64,000 nt of DNA. Source: Crossiella sp. S99.2 (GTDB lineage Bacteria > Actinomycetota > Actinomycetes > Mycobacteriales > Pseudonocardiaceae). Positions 43,747 through 53,169 of the stretch are shown piece by piece. The notes beneath the pieces were generated by a model that worked only from the letters and a program-made list of their open reading frames with translations, made no database searches and was not told where the DNA came from. The stretch spans positions 1 through 64,000 of the forward strand of contig NZ_JALMDK010000001.1 in assembly GCF_023094165.1 (NCBI RefSeq), in the 5' to 3' direction. Each line of letters starts with the position of its first letter. Position 1 is the first letter of the stretch. The position numbers and the translations under genes are program-made.

Positions 43747-45385
43747 GTCGGGAACCCAGCTGGTCGGTGTCGGAGTCAGCCCAGGTCAGGCCGCTGGGCC
43801 GGTGGTCAGGGTGGCCGAGCCGCTGCCGGAGCCGTCGGCGAGCCCGGCGCCCGCGGACACCGCGGCCGAGGCCGCGCGGATCAAACCGGCCGCGGACGCG
43901 GTGGTGGCCGAGCTGAACCGGCGGGCCGCCGCGGTCGAAGGTGAGTCCAGGGTGGTGCTGGAGACCACCGCCGCGATGGCCGCCGACCCGGCGCTGCTGG
44001 CCGAGGCGGAGAAGCTGGTGCGGGACCGCGGCCTGCCCGCGCCGCGCGCGGTGTTCGAGGCGGCCAACGGCTTCGCCACCATGCTCGCCGCCGCCGGTGG
44101 CTACCTGGCCGAACGGGCCAGGGACGTGCACGACGTGCGGGACCGGATCGTGGCCACCCTGCTGGACGTGCCCATGCCCGGCGTGCCCGCGCTGACCGGC
44201 CCGAGCGTGCTGGTGGCCCGCGACCTGGCCCCGGCCGACACCGCCGGCCTGGACCCGGAGCTGGTGCTGGCCCTGGTCACCGAGGAGGGCGGCCCCACCA
44301 GCCACACCGCGATCCTGGCCCGCTCGCTGGGCATTCCCGCGGTGGTGGCCTGCCGCGGCGTGCTCGCGCTCGACCCGGCCGGGCTGGTCGTGGACGGCGG
44401 CACCGGCCTGGTCACCGCGCCGGGCGGGACGGTGGCCGCCCAGGCGGTGGCCCGCGCGCCCAAGGTCGAGTGGAACGGGGTCGGCAAGCTCGCCGACGGG
44501 CACCGGGTGAAGGTGCTGGCCAACGTCGGCTCGGCCGAGGACGCCAGGACCGCGGTGGCCACCGGCGCGGAGGGCGTCGGCCTGTTCCGCACCGAGTTCT
44601 GCTTCCTCTCCGCCACCGAGGAACCCGCGGTGGCCGCCCAGCGCGAGGCCTACGCCGCGGTGCTCGCTCCGTTCCGGGGCAAGCCGGTCATCGTGCGCAC
44701 CCTGGACGCGGGCGCGGACAAGCCGCTGCCCTTCCTCAACACCGTCGAGGAGCCCAACCCGGCACTGGGCGTGCGCGGCCTGCGCATCGCCAGGGAATCC
44801 GCCGGGGTGCTGGACCGGCAGCTCGAAGCCATCGTCGCGGCCGCCGCGGACACCGGGGCCGAGGTCTCGGTGATGGCGCCGATGGTGGCCACCGCCGAGG
44901 AGGCCGCCTGGTTCGCCGAGCGGGCCAAGGCCGCCGGGGTGACCAGGGCCGGGGTGATGATCGAGATCCCGGCCGCGGCACTGGCCGCGCGGGAGGTGCT
45001 GGACGCGGTCGACTTCGTCAGCCTGGGCACCAACGACCTGGCCCAGTACGTCTTCGCCGCCGACCGCATGCTCGGCGCGCTGGCCACCCTCAACGATCCC
45101 TGGCAGCCCGCCCTGCTCCGGCTGATCGCCCTGGTCGGCGAGGCCGCCACCGCCACCGGCAAACCGGCCGGGGTGTGCGGCGAGGCGGCCGCGGATCCGG
45201 ACCTGGCCTGCGTGCTGGCCGGGCTCGGCTTGACCAGCCTGTCCATGAACAACGCCGCGCTGACCCAGGTCGGGGCCAGGCTCGCCGGGGTCCGCCTGGA
45301 CGCCTGCCAGCTGGCTGCCCGAGCCGCGCTGGCCGCCAAGGACCCGGCGCACGCCCGGACCGCCGCACACGCCGCCCTGCACTGA
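43745..45385 (+). CDS. ptsI: Phosphoenolpyruvate-protein phosphotransferase (PTS enzyme I)
   Basis: The 546-residue enzyme takes phosphate from PEP and passes it to HPr, feeding all PTS sugar importers. The phospho-histidine is H187 in GGPTSHTAILARSLGIPAV. The PEP-binding barrel has GLFRTEF, LDAGADKPLP, NPALGVRG and the C-terminal active cysteine C478 in GVCGEAAADP. It is somewhat shorter than enterobacterial EI (575) but normal for actinobacteria. No Shine-Dalgarno is present; the ATG is seven bases after TATGGT, so the mRNA is probably leaderless. The DasR site on its start ties it to N-acetylglucosamine control. HPr is not in the window. Confidence 0.94.
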   Translation: MSGTQLVGVGVSPGQAAGPVVRVAEPLPEPSASPAPADTAAEAARIKPAADAVVAELNRRAAAVEGESRVVLETTAAMAADPALLAEAEKLVRDRGLPAPRAVFEAANGFATMLAAAGGYLAERARDVHDVRDRIVATLLDVPMPGVPALTGPSVLVARDLAPADTAGLDPELVLALVTEEGGPTSHTAILARSLGIPAVVACRGVLALDPAGLVVDGGTGLVTAPGGTVAAQAVARAPKVEWNGVGKLADGHRVKVLANVGSAEDARTAVATGAEGVGLFRTEFCFLSATEEPAVAAQREAYAAVLAPFRGKPVIVRTLDAGADKPLPFLNTVEEPNPALGVRGLRIARESAGVLDRQLEAIVAAAADTGAEVSVMAPMVATAEEAAWFAERAKAAGVTRAGVMIEIPAAALAAREVLDAVDFVSLGTNDLAQYVFAADRMLGALATLNDPWQPALLRLIALVGEAATATGKPAGVCGEAAADPDLACVLAGLGLTSLSMNNAALTQVGARLAGVRLDACQLAARAALAAKDPAHARTAAHAALH

Positions 45386-45409
45386 GCCCAGTTCTGCGTA
45401 GGCCCGGGG

Positions 45410-45997
45410 TCAGCGGCGGAAGAACCGGGACTTCCGGGCCGGGCGCTTGATCTCCACCGAGCCGAAGCGGACCGTGCCGGTGAGGATGAAGTGCGGGTCA
45501 CCGGGGCGATCGCCGCCGCCGACCTTGTCGGTGACGCCCCCGGCGGTCATGGCCAGCGAGTCCACGTTCACCGTGGCCCCCTCGGGCAGGATGAGCGTGG
45601 TGCTGCCCAGCGCGTTGTGCAGCTCGATGGTCACCACCGGCTCGGCGATCACCGCCTCGGTGAAGTCGAGCAGGGTGCTGCCCGCGGTGCCGCGCAGCAC
45701 CAGCCTGCCGGGCACGATCCACCGGCCGCGGCGCTCCAGCGAGGACATCGCGTTGTGGCCCAGCACGAGCTCGCCGCGGGCCACCGACTCGTTGAGCACC
45801 ATCCCCGGCACGTCCATGAGCACCGCGTTCAGCTCGCCGCGGGTGCGCGCGGTCAGCGCCCGGTCGGAGCGGGTGGTGAACTCGGCCAGGCTGATCCGGC
45901 CCTGGCCGGTGGCCCGCTCCAGGAGTTGCACCACGTGCATCCGCTCGGCGTCGGAGACCAGCAGGTTGCGGTGCTCCAGCTCTCCGGCCACCCTCAC
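45410..45997 (-). CDS. DUF1707 domain protein
   Basis: The 195-residue protein begins with the DUF1707 helical domain (about 12-65; LLVSDAERMHVVQLLERATGQGRISLAEFTTR). A beta-rich C-terminal domain resembling the cell-wall-stress LiaF/YvqF type (ELHNALGSTTLILPEGATVNVD, GTVRFGSVEIK) follows. It is the last gene of a kinase/regulator operon and overlaps the regulator by four bases (GTGA), suggesting it modulates or is a partner of that two-component system. Confidence 0.82.
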   Translation of the reverse strand: MRVAGELEHRNLLVSDAERMHVVQLLERATGQGRISLAEFTTRSDRALTARTRGELNAVLMDVPGMVLNESVARGELVLGHNAMSSLERRGRWIVPGRLVLRGTAGSTLLDFTEAVIAEPVVTIELHNALGSTTLILPEGATVNVDSLAMTAGGVTDKVGGGDRPGDPHFILTGTVRFGSVEIKRPARKSRFFRR

Positions 45998-46653
45998 TCC
46001 TCGACGTCCAGGCCGTGCTCGATCGCGTAGCGGGCCAGCTCCACCCGGTTGTGCAGCTGGAGTTTGCGCAGCGTGGACTGCACGTGGTTCTCCACCGTGC
46101 GGTGCGAGATGACCAGCCGGGTGGCGATCTGCCGGGCGGTCAAACCCTTTGCCACCAGCCGCAGCACCTCGGTCTCCCGGTCGGTGAGCTGTGGCGCGGC
46201 CGGTCCGCCGTCGGGCGTGGTGGCCATCCGCCGGTACTCGCCGAGCACCAGCCCGGCCAGGCCGGGGGTGAACACCGCGTCCCCCGCGGCGGTCCGGCGC
46301 ACCGCGTCGATCAGCTCCTCCGCCGAGGCCGACTTCACCAGGTAGCCGGAGGCCCCCGCCTTGACCGCCTCCAGCACGTCGTCGTGCTCGCCGCTGGCCG
46401 AGAGCACCAGCACCTTGGTCTCGCGCAGTTCGGCGGTGATCAGCCCGGCCGCCTGCACGCCGGAGGTCTCACCCATGTTCAGGTCCATCAGCACCACATC
46501 CGGGCGCACCGCCCGCGCGATGCGCACCGCGGCGTCCCCGTCGCCGGCGGTGGCCAGCACCTCGAACCCGCGTTCGGCCAGGTCGCGCGCCACCCCGTCG
46601 CGCCAGATCGGATGGTCGTCGACGACCATCACCGTCACCTTCGGCTCACTCAT
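45994..46653 (-). CDS. LuxR/NarL-family response regulator
   Basis: The 219-residue protein has a receiver domain with acidic pocket D12/D13, phosphoacceptor D57 in VVLMDLNM and the LVKSAS lysine. A LuxR-type helix-turn-helix follows (about 150-205; LTDRETEVLRLVAKGLTARQIA, SHRTVENHVQSTLRKL). The ATG at 46653 overlaps the kinase stop; frames extending further upstream are noise. Confidence 0.93.
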   Translation of the reverse strand: MSEPKVTVMVVDDHPIWRDGVARDLAERGFEVLATAGDGDAAVRIARAVRPDVVLMDLNMGETSGVQAAGLITAELRETKVLVLSASGEHDDVLEAVKAGASGYLVKSASAEELIDAVRRTAAGDAVFTPGLAGLVLGEYRRMATTPDGGPAAPQLTDRETEVLRLVAKGLTARQIATRLVISHRTVENHVQSTLRKLQLHNRVELARYAIEHGLDVEE

Positions 46654-47780
46654 CGCCGTCCCCCCTTCATCGTGTGCCGCTGTGTTGTCTGACGCGGCAC
46701 CCGGACCTCCCACTCGGTGCCCTCCCCGGCCCCGGTGTGCAGGGCGAGCGTGCCATGCAGGTCCTGCACCCGCCCCCGGATCGATTGCGCGATGCCCATT
46801 CGTCCCTCCGCCTCGGCCGCGGTGATCCGGCCGTCCGGAATGCCCGGCCCGTCGTCCCGGATGCTCACCACGACCTCCTCGCCCAGGTCCTCCACCAGCA
46901 CCCAGGCCCGTGCCCTGACGCCGGCATGTTCGTCCACATTGGACAGTGCTTCCCTGGTCAGCGCGCACAGCTCGGCCGCGGTGTGCGCGGGCAGCAGCAC
47001 CTGGGTGGCCGGCGCGGAGACCTGGAACCGCGGCGTGGCCAGCAGCTGGAGCTGCGGGCGCAGATCCACCTCACCGTCCACAGTGGACTCCGGTGGCTGG
47101 CTGGAGACCAGCGCGCGCAACGCTATTTCCTGCTCACCGGCCAGTTCGGCCAGTTCCGCGGTCTCCCCGCCCAGCTCCCGGCCGCGGCGGCGCACCCTGG
47201 CCAGCACCTGGAGCACCCCGTCGTGGATGGACCGGGCCAGCCGCTCCCGCTCCCTGGTCGCCGCCTCCGCCTGCAGCGCCCGGTGCAGCCGCTCGGCCGA
47301 ACGCCGGGCCACCGAAGAGGCCAGTCCGATCACGAAGCCGACCCCGACCAGCAGCACGGTGTCCCTGGCGATGTCGGTGTCGAAGCGGGCCCGGATCAGC
47401 CAGCTCATCCCGGACACGATGGCCCCGGCCAGCATGCCCGGACCACGCCCGTGCAGCACCGCCATGGCCACCACGCACCCCGGCGCCCACACCGTGACCA
47501 CGGTCGGCGCCGAGGAGAGCATGTAGGTCCGGTCGTGCACGAACCAGCAGGCCAGCATCAGCCCGGCGGTGATCACCACATCGGCCACCACCACCGAGGT
47601 CCGGCGGCCGCTCTCCCGGGAGTAGCAGTAGACGGTGACCGCGGTCCAGGCCGCCATCACGCCGAAGACCACCCAGCCGAGCCACTCCCGCTCGTACTGC
47701 GCGCGGTGTACCAACACCCCGCCCAGCGCGAACAGCAGCGTGACCACGCGCAACCACACGAGTGCGCGCCACAGCGGCAT
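46650..47780 (-). CDS. Membrane sensor histidine kinase (NarL-partner, HisKA_3 type)
   Basis: The product is about 376 residues. Five to six membrane helices fill the first 155 residues, then the HisKA_3 dimerisation helix with phospho-His H186 in LARSIHDGVLQVLARVRRRG. The HATPase domain carries REALSNVDEHAG, DDGPGIPDG and GRMGIAQSIRGR. The short N-terminal sensor with no large extracellular loop suggests membrane-stress sensing. The layout resembles MacS-type kinases of Streptomyces, but that is tentative. ATG at 47780 has GGGAGAG at good spacing; an ATG at 47804 is less likely. Confidence 0.9.
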   Translation of the reverse strand: MPLWRALVWLRVVTLLFALGGVLVHRAQYEREWLGWVVFGVMAAWTAVTVYCYSRESGRRTSVVVADVVITAGLMLACWFVHDRTYMLSSAPTVVTVWAPGCVVAMAVLHGRGPGMLAGAIVSGMSWLIRARFDTDIARDTVLLVGVGFVIGLASSVARRSAERLHRALQAEAATRERERLARSIHDGVLQVLARVRRRGRELGGETAELAELAGEQEIALRALVSSQPPESTVDGEVDLRPQLQLLATPRFQVSAPATQVLLPAHTAAELCALTREALSNVDEHAGVRARAWVLVEDLGEEVVVSIRDDGPGIPDGRITAAEAEGRMGIAQSIRGRVQDLHGTLALHTGAGEGTEWEVRVPRQTTQRHTMKGGRR

Positions 47781-47953
47781 GACCGTCTCTCCCACGGATG
47801 ACATCCTGCCTCACCAAGCGCATACCAATCCCCCCGCTTGGACGCAGTCCCACGCCGGTATCTGTGCCACCCTTGAGCGGGGGTGACGGTCGGCAGGGGG
47901 CCGGCTACGCATCGCCACGGGTTTCTGGTGTCCGCACCATGGGGGAGGCCGTC

Positions 47954-49150
47954 TTGCGTGACTGGCCACTGTGGACACTGCGTGGACCGGCGCTGGTGTA
48001 CTGGCTGGTGATCGACGGTTTCGCAGTGTCTGCCGCGGTTCTGCTCACCGTGCTGGGGCATGCCCCGCGCACGGAGGATCTACCCAGGTTCATCGTGCTG
48101 GTGCTGACCGCCGCCCTGGTGGTCATCGGCACCAGCGTGGTCGGCGCGTTGCGGGTGGAACCCCAGCGCAGCCCCTGGGCCGTGCACGTGTCCTACCTGC
48201 TCGCCGGGGTGTTCGCGCTGCCCGGCAACCTGCTGGTGGTGCTGATGCTGGGGCCCGCGCTGCACGGCGCGCTCAGTCCCCGGCACCGGCCGCACCACTG
48301 GTTCTTCACCACCTCGGCCACCGTGCTGGCCACCATGGCCGCGCGCACCGTGGTCGGCTGGACCGAACCGCGCGCCGACCTGTTCGCGATGGTCGCCGCG
48401 GGCGCCACCCTGCTGGTGGTGCGGGCGCTGATCGTGGCCATCGGCCTGCGGCTGCGCAATCCGTCGGCCCGGCCGGAACAGGTGGTCGGGCAACTGCTGG
48501 ATGTCACCGTGGCCGTGGTCGCGGTCTGCCTCGGCGGCCTGATGGCCATGGCCATGACCGACGATCCGCTGCGGGTGCTGCTGGCCGCGCCGCCGTTGCT
48601 GCTGCTGGAGAGCGCGGCCCAGTTGCCGCAGTGGCAACGCTCAGCCCAGCGGGATGCCAAAACCGGCCTGGCCAACTCGATGCACTGGGACCGGCTGGCC
48701 CGCGACGCCCTGGACCGGGCCCGCAACCGCAAGGCCGCCGCCGCCCTGCTGCTGCTCGACCTGGACCACTTCAAACGGGTCAACGACCGGGTCGGCCACC
48801 TGGCCGGGGACGCGGCGCTGGCCGCGGTGGGCAGGTTGCTGCTGGGCAGCGTCCGGCACGGCGAACTCGTCGGCCGCTTCGGCGGCGAGGAGTTCGTGGT
48901 GCTGCTCCCCGACACCACCCCCGGCGAGGCGGAACAGACCGCGCAACGGGTGCGGGCCGGCGTGGCCCAGCTGCGGGTGCCCACCACCGCCACCGACGGC
49001 CGCGACCACGAGCTGTCCGGGCTGACCGTGAGCATCGGCGTGGCCACCTCGCCGCGCTACGGCTACGTGCTGCCGGACCTGATGGTGGCCGCCGACTCCG
49101 CGCTGCTGGCCGCGAAAAGCTCCGGCCGCAACCTGGTCACGGTCGCCTAG
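47954..49150 (+). CDS. Membrane-bound diguanylate cyclase (GGDEF)
   Basis: The product is about 398 residues, with seven to eight membrane helices (a MASE-like sensor) in the first 215 residues. A GGDEF domain follows: DAKTGLANSMHWD, LLDLDHFKRVND and the intact active site GGEEF (310-314) should make cyclic di-GMP. There is no clear RxxD product-inhibition site just before it. The TTG at 47954 lies five bases after GGGGGAGG; an ATG at 47939 would put that ribosome site inside the gene. Its TAG shares CTAG (49147-49150) with the stop of the convergent gene. Confidence 0.88.
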   Translation: MRDWPLWTLRGPALVYWLVIDGFAVSAAVLLTVLGHAPRTEDLPRFIVLVLTAALVVIGTSVVGALRVEPQRSPWAVHVSYLLAGVFALPGNLLVVLMLGPALHGALSPRHRPHHWFFTTSATVLATMAARTVVGWTEPRADLFAMVAAGATLLVVRALIVAIGLRLRNPSARPEQVVGQLLDVTVAVVAVCLGGLMAMAMTDDPLRVLLAAPPLLLLESAAQLPQWQRSAQRDAKTGLANSMHWDRLARDALDRARNRKAAAALLLLDLDHFKRVNDRVGHLAGDAALAAVGRLLLGSVRHGELVGRFGGEEFVVLLPDTTPGEAEQTAQRVRAGVAQLRVPTTATDGRDHELSGLTVSIGVATSPRYGYVLPDLMVAADSALLAAKSSGRNLVTVA

Positions 49151-51816
49151 ACCGCGATCCCGTATAGGTGGATCAGGTGCCGGAGGGTGCGCTCGACCTG
49201 CTCGTCGCCGAGCGCGACATCGCAGAACACCGCCGCCGCCAGTTCGCTGTAGGCCGTGCCGTAGAGCGCGCTGCCCAGCCGCGGTTCGGCCCAGCGCACC
49301 GGTCCGACGTCATCCCGCCGGGCCAGGTCGACCCGCCGCAGGTTCGCCCAGGTCTCCAGCAGCCGCACCGCACCGCTGTTGTACCGCGCGGCGTAGACCA
49401 CCCAGTCGGTGTCCGAGGTGGCGGTGTTCGCGTACATGCCCAGGCTCACGTGCCAGCGCGGTCCCCTGGTGTGCAGGCCCTGGTTGTGGTCGCCGGGGTT
49501 GCTCTCGAACCCGGGCAGGTACTTGCCGACCAGGAAGACCGTCGCGGCCCCGGAATCGCTGCGGATGCCGGGGAAGGAGTAGTGACCGTCGTTGAACCGC
49601 ACGGCGGAGTGCCCGTGCACCGCGTCGGCCACGAAGTGCGCGGGCCGGTTGAGCGGCCTGCCGTGGTTGCCCGCCCCGCTGTGGTCGGTGAGCTGGGGCA
49701 CGGGTGCGCCGTCCCGCAACGGCATCGGCCCTATCCCAGGGCCGCCGAGGTCGTGCAGCCCGTCGGCGCGGAAATGGCAGCGCAGGCCGGGCAGGCCCGC
49801 GATCAGGTCCTCGCCGCTCAGCGACACCGGCGGTAACGACACCGGCGGCGGCACCTCGCGCAGCCCGATCCGGGCCGACCCGCCCGGCGTGCTGGTGTTG
49901 AGCGCCAACGGCACGGTGGCAGGCAGCAGGCCCTCGTAGCGCCCCTGCCAGACCGGCCCGTCCGTGCCGACCAGCGCGAACAGTCCCCGCGCCTGGTGCT
50001 GGGTGAAGGAGCGCTCGATCGTGCACCAGCCGTCGGTGGCGCCGGAGTTCGGCAGCCCGGCGTTGGGCTCCAGCGCCACCAGCCGGACCCCGACCGTGCC
50101 CTTGTCGATGGTGCCGGCCTGGCAGTCCCGGATGACCAGCTGGGTCGGGCCGCCGGTGTGGTGCCCGAGGCTGGCCCAGAAGTAACTGTCCCGGGGCGGC
50201 CGCTCGGGCCGCTCCATGTCGATGGTCCAGTTGTCGAAGGTGCCGTGGCTCTGGAACAGCCGCACCACCGACTCGGGGTGCTCCTGCGCGTCGGTGCAGA
50301 ACACGTCGCGGTAGGCCAGCGTGGACCGGCTCGCCTTCAGCGCCGTGCGGCCCCAGTACTTCAGCGCCAGGTAGTGCGCCCGCCCGATCTGGAAGTAGCT
50401 GTAGATCGCGGTGTCGGTCTGGAACTCGAACCGGCATCCGGTCAGATCCACCGGGTAGTTCGCGTCCACCTGGAAGCAGCTCAGCCCCTGCGCGCCCGCG
50501 ACCACCACGAGGTCGGTGAACGAGCAGCCGATGGCCAGGCCGAGGCCGATCACCTGGCCGTAGTGGTCGGGCAGGTGACCGGGGCTGCCGCTGTGCAGGG
50601 TCAGCCGCTCGACCGAGTTCCCCACGATGCTGTTCAACGCGTCCAGCACCGGCGCCACCATGCCGTACCCGCTGAGGTTGCTCGCCGCGCCGTGCTCGGT
50701 GAAGTGCACGGCCGCCCACGGCAGCTGCAGATCGGGCAGCCCGGCCGGGTTCTTCACCGGCGGGCTGGTCATCGGCAGGAAGCAGCCGAATCCCGAGGCG
50801 GGCCCGTTCCGCCAGGTCAGGTCGGTGACCGGGCCGGCGGCGGTCTGCTGGTCCGGCAGGTCGAGGTACTGGGCGGTGGTGCACATCCGCAGCGCGCCGA
50901 AGGTGAGGTCGCCAGGGATGCCGAGGCCGGAGTCCTGAGTGTTGTCCCCGATCTTCGTCGAGGCGTTGTCCAGTGACCGCACCATGCCGAGGTGGAACGA
51001 GGCGCACCAGTTGACGCCGAAGGTCAGCCCCGGCTGCCCGGGGCGGTCCGCGGCCGGCCAGTTGTGGTTGATCAGCCGCAGATCCGGGCTGACCCGCCGC
51101 CGGTTCACCCAGGCCCGCACCATGCCCTGGCCGGCGCGCATGTCCAGCTCCAGCGAACACCGCAGCACCGGGTCCTGCGGGTCGAACGGGATCCGGATCT
51201 CCCTGCGCAGTCCGTCGCCGGTGACGAAGACGAACAGCACCGAGACCCCGTCGGGCTGGGTGTCGACGCGCGCGTAAAACGGTGCCGGCCGGTTGAACTC
51301 ATCCAGCAGCCCGAACAGTTGCTGCCGCGTCCACGGCAGCGCGTTGTTGCACACCAGGAAGTCCAGGCTGAGCACCGAGGTGCCGCCCCAGAACCGGCGA
51401 TCGGGCTGGCCGAAGGTGAACGGGGAGCAGGGCAGCGTGAGCAGCGCCGGGTCCGTTGTCCCGGTGCGGAAACCCCAGTACTGCCCGGGAGTGGTGGCCG
51501 TCGGATCCTCGAACAGCCCGTGCAGGTCCGGCCAGTGCGCGTCGCCGACCGGCCGTCCGAACGGCGCCCGCGGCATGCCGATGATCAGCGCCGGGAACGC
51601 CTGCGCGGTCCGCAGCACGGTGTCGGCCGCGTGCTCCCCGGCCAGCCGGATGTGCGGGCGGTCGAGCATGATCGGGCGCCGCAGCAGGTAGTCGCCAGGG
51701 CGCAGCCGCAGCGTGCCGCCGGCGGCCAGCTCGGGTGAGTCGATGGCCTGCTGGAGGATCGCCGACCAGTCCGGGTCGGGTCCGTGCGCGCCGGGGTCGA
51801 TCGTGACGGTCGCCAT
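49147..51816 (-). CDS. Large protein with pectate-lyase-like beta-helix and C-terminal LamG-like domain
   Basis: The product is about 889 residues with no signal peptide. The N-terminus (SAILQQAIDSPELAAGGTLRLRPGDYLL, in two pieces) has the pectate-lyase-3 type start. A long mid-region follows with beta-helix character (about 340-560; LVVVAGAQGLSCFQVD, GTFDNWTIDMERP). The C-terminal 190 residues (LPGLRCHFRADGL, LTDHSGAGNHGR, SAVRFNDGHYSFPG) match concanavalin-like/LamG domains. I do not recognise the family. Absence of an export signal and the domain pair recall tail-spike or contractile-injection-system proteins, but no such genes are nearby. The ATG at 51816 is six bases after TACCGT, fitting a leaderless start. 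Confidence 0.65.
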   Translation of the reverse strand: MATVTIDPGAHGPDPDWSAILQQAIDSPELAAGGTLRLRPGDYLLRRPIMLDRPHIRLAGEHAADTVLRTAQAFPALIIGMPRAPFGRPVGDAHWPDLHGLFEDPTATTPGQYWGFRTGTTDPALLTLPCSPFTFGQPDRRFWGGTSVLSLDFLVCNNALPWTRQQLFGLLDEFNRPAPFYARVDTQPDGVSVLFVFVTGDGLRREIRIPFDPQDPVLRCSLELDMRAGQGMVRAWVNRRRVSPDLRLINHNWPAADRPGQPGLTFGVNWCASFHLGMVRSLDNASTKIGDNTQDSGLGIPGDLTFGALRMCTTAQYLDLPDQQTAAGPVTDLTWRNGPASGFGCFLPMTSPPVKNPAGLPDLQLPWAAVHFTEHGAASNLSGYGMVAPVLDALNSIVGNSVERLTLHSGSPGHLPDHYGQVIGLGLAIGCSFTDLVVVAGAQGLSCFQVDANYPVDLTGCRFEFQTDTAIYSYFQIGRAHYLALKYWGRTALKASRSTLAYRDVFCTDAQEHPESVVRLFQSHGTFDNWTIDMERPERPPRDSYFWASLGHHTGGPTQLVIRDCQAGTIDKGTVGVRLVALEPNAGLPNSGATDGWCTIERSFTQHQARGLFALVGTDGPVWQGRYEGLLPATVPLALNTSTPGGSARIGLREVPPPVSLPPVSLSGEDLIAGLPGLRCHFRADGLHDLGGPGIGPMPLRDGAPVPQLTDHSGAGNHGRPLNRPAHFVADAVHGHSAVRFNDGHYSFPGIRSDSGAATVFLVGKYLPGFESNPGDHNQGLHTRGPRWHVSLGMYANTATSDTDWVVYAARYNSGAVRLLETWANLRRVDLARRDDVGPVRWAEPRLGSALYGTAYSELAAAVFCDVALGDEQVERTLRHLIHLYGIAV

Positions 51817-51895
51817 GGCCGGACGGTATGCGCGGTCAGCCACTGACCAGCGAGGTCACGCCCCGCCGGTCGGCCGAGACTGCCCGGACGGGCGG

Positions 51896-53068
51896 CTAGG
51901 CGGGCTCGTCGCCCTTGCCGCCGGGGATCGCGTCGGCCCGGTTGGTCGGGTCCACCGACTCCGGATCCGGATCGTCCTCGTTGACCAGCGAGCGGATCGC
52001 CGAGTTCAGCACCGCCAGCACCGGCACGCCCAGCAGCGCGCCGGGGATCCCGGCCAGCGACAGGCCACCCATGATCACCAGGATCACCGCCAGCGGGTGC
52101 AGGGAGACCGCCTTGCCCAGCAGCAGGGGCTGCAGCACGTGGCTTTCCAGCTGCATCACCGCGATCACGATGATCAGCACCACCAGCGCCTCGATCGGGC
52201 CGTTGGCCACCAGGGCCACCAGCACCGCCACCGAACCGGCGATCAGCGAACCGATGATCGGCACGAACGCGGCCAGGAAGACCAGCGCGGCCAGCGGCAC
52301 CGCCAGTGGCACGCCCACGATGGCCAGGCCGATGCCGATGCCCACCGCGTCCACGATGGCCACCACCACGGTCGCCCGCACGTAGCTGACCAGCGAGGCG
52401 AACCCGCGGCGGCCAGCCACGTCCACCCGCTTGCGGGCCCGGATCGGCACGCCCCTGGTGAGGAAGCTCCAGATGTTGCTGCCGTCGTGCAGGAAGAAGA
52501 TCAGGGTGAACAACAGCAGCAGGAAGCCGGTGAGCAGCTCGCCGACGCCGACCGCGGTGGTCACCGTGGTGTTCACCGCGTTGGTGGCGATGGTGGAGAT
52601 GTTGCTCTTGAGCATCTCCACGAACCGGCCCACGTACTGGTCCAGGTCCTGTGGGGTCAGCTGCAACGGGCCGTGCACCAGCCAGTCCCGGATCTGGTCG
52701 ATCCCGACCACGACCTTGGCCTGCAGCTCGGGCACACCGTTGACGAAGGCCGCGACCACCGAGACCAGCACGCCGACCACCAGCAGCAGTCCGCCGACCA
52801 GGACGATCGTGGTGGCCGCCCATCCCGGCACCTTCCAGGCCACCAGGTGCTTGACCGCCGGCGCCATCAGCGCGGCCAGCAGCAGCGCGATGCCCACCGG
52901 GATCACCAGGCTGGCGAAGTAGCCGACCAGGAACACCAGCACGGCCAGCGCGCCGCAGAGAGTGAGGAAGCGCCAGGACAGCGCGGCTCCCACCCGGAGT
53001 CCGTAGGGGACCTGCTCGACAACCGCACGCCGGTCCGGAGTCGGCGGCACCCCGCTGCTGCTGCTCAC
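51896..53068 (-). CDS. AI-2E family transporter (PerM-like)
   Basis: The 390-residue membrane protein has about eight helices and the family's conserved C-terminal segment (FLAAFVPIIGSLIAG, LQPLLLGKAVSLHPLAVIL, GIPGALLGVPVLAVL). Family members export small molecules such as AI-2 or move Na+/H+; the substrate is unknown. The GTG at 53068 lies seven bases after TACCGT (53081-53076). The open frame continues to 53170 but that part overlaps the divergent gene's leader. The C-terminal tail is acidic (NEDDPDPESVDPT). Confidence 0.86.
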   Translation of the reverse strand: MSSSSGVPPTPDRRAVVEQVPYGLRVGAALSWRFLTLCGALAVLVFLVGYFASLVIPVGIALLLAALMAPAVKHLVAWKVPGWAATTIVLVGGLLLVVGVLVSVVAAFVNGVPELQAKVVVGIDQIRDWLVHGPLQLTPQDLDQYVGRFVEMLKSNISTIATNAVNTTVTTAVGVGELLTGFLLLLFTLIFFLHDGSNIWSFLTRGVPIRARKRVDVAGRRGFASLVSYVRATVVVAIVDAVGIGIGLAIVGVPLAVPLAALVFLAAFVPIIGSLIAGSVAVLVALVANGPIEALVVLIIVIAVMQLESHVLQPLLLGKAVSLHPLAVILVIMGGLSLAGIPGALLGVPVLAVLNSAIRSLVNEDDPDPESVDPTNRADAIPGGKGDEPA

Positions 53069-53169
53069 GCCGATCACGGTAGCCGTGACCGAGTCGTCAT
53101 GGGGCGAACCGCGCGGACCGTCCTCCGGTCTCTTGCCCATCCGTCCCCGTGCGGGTGAGATCGACAGCA

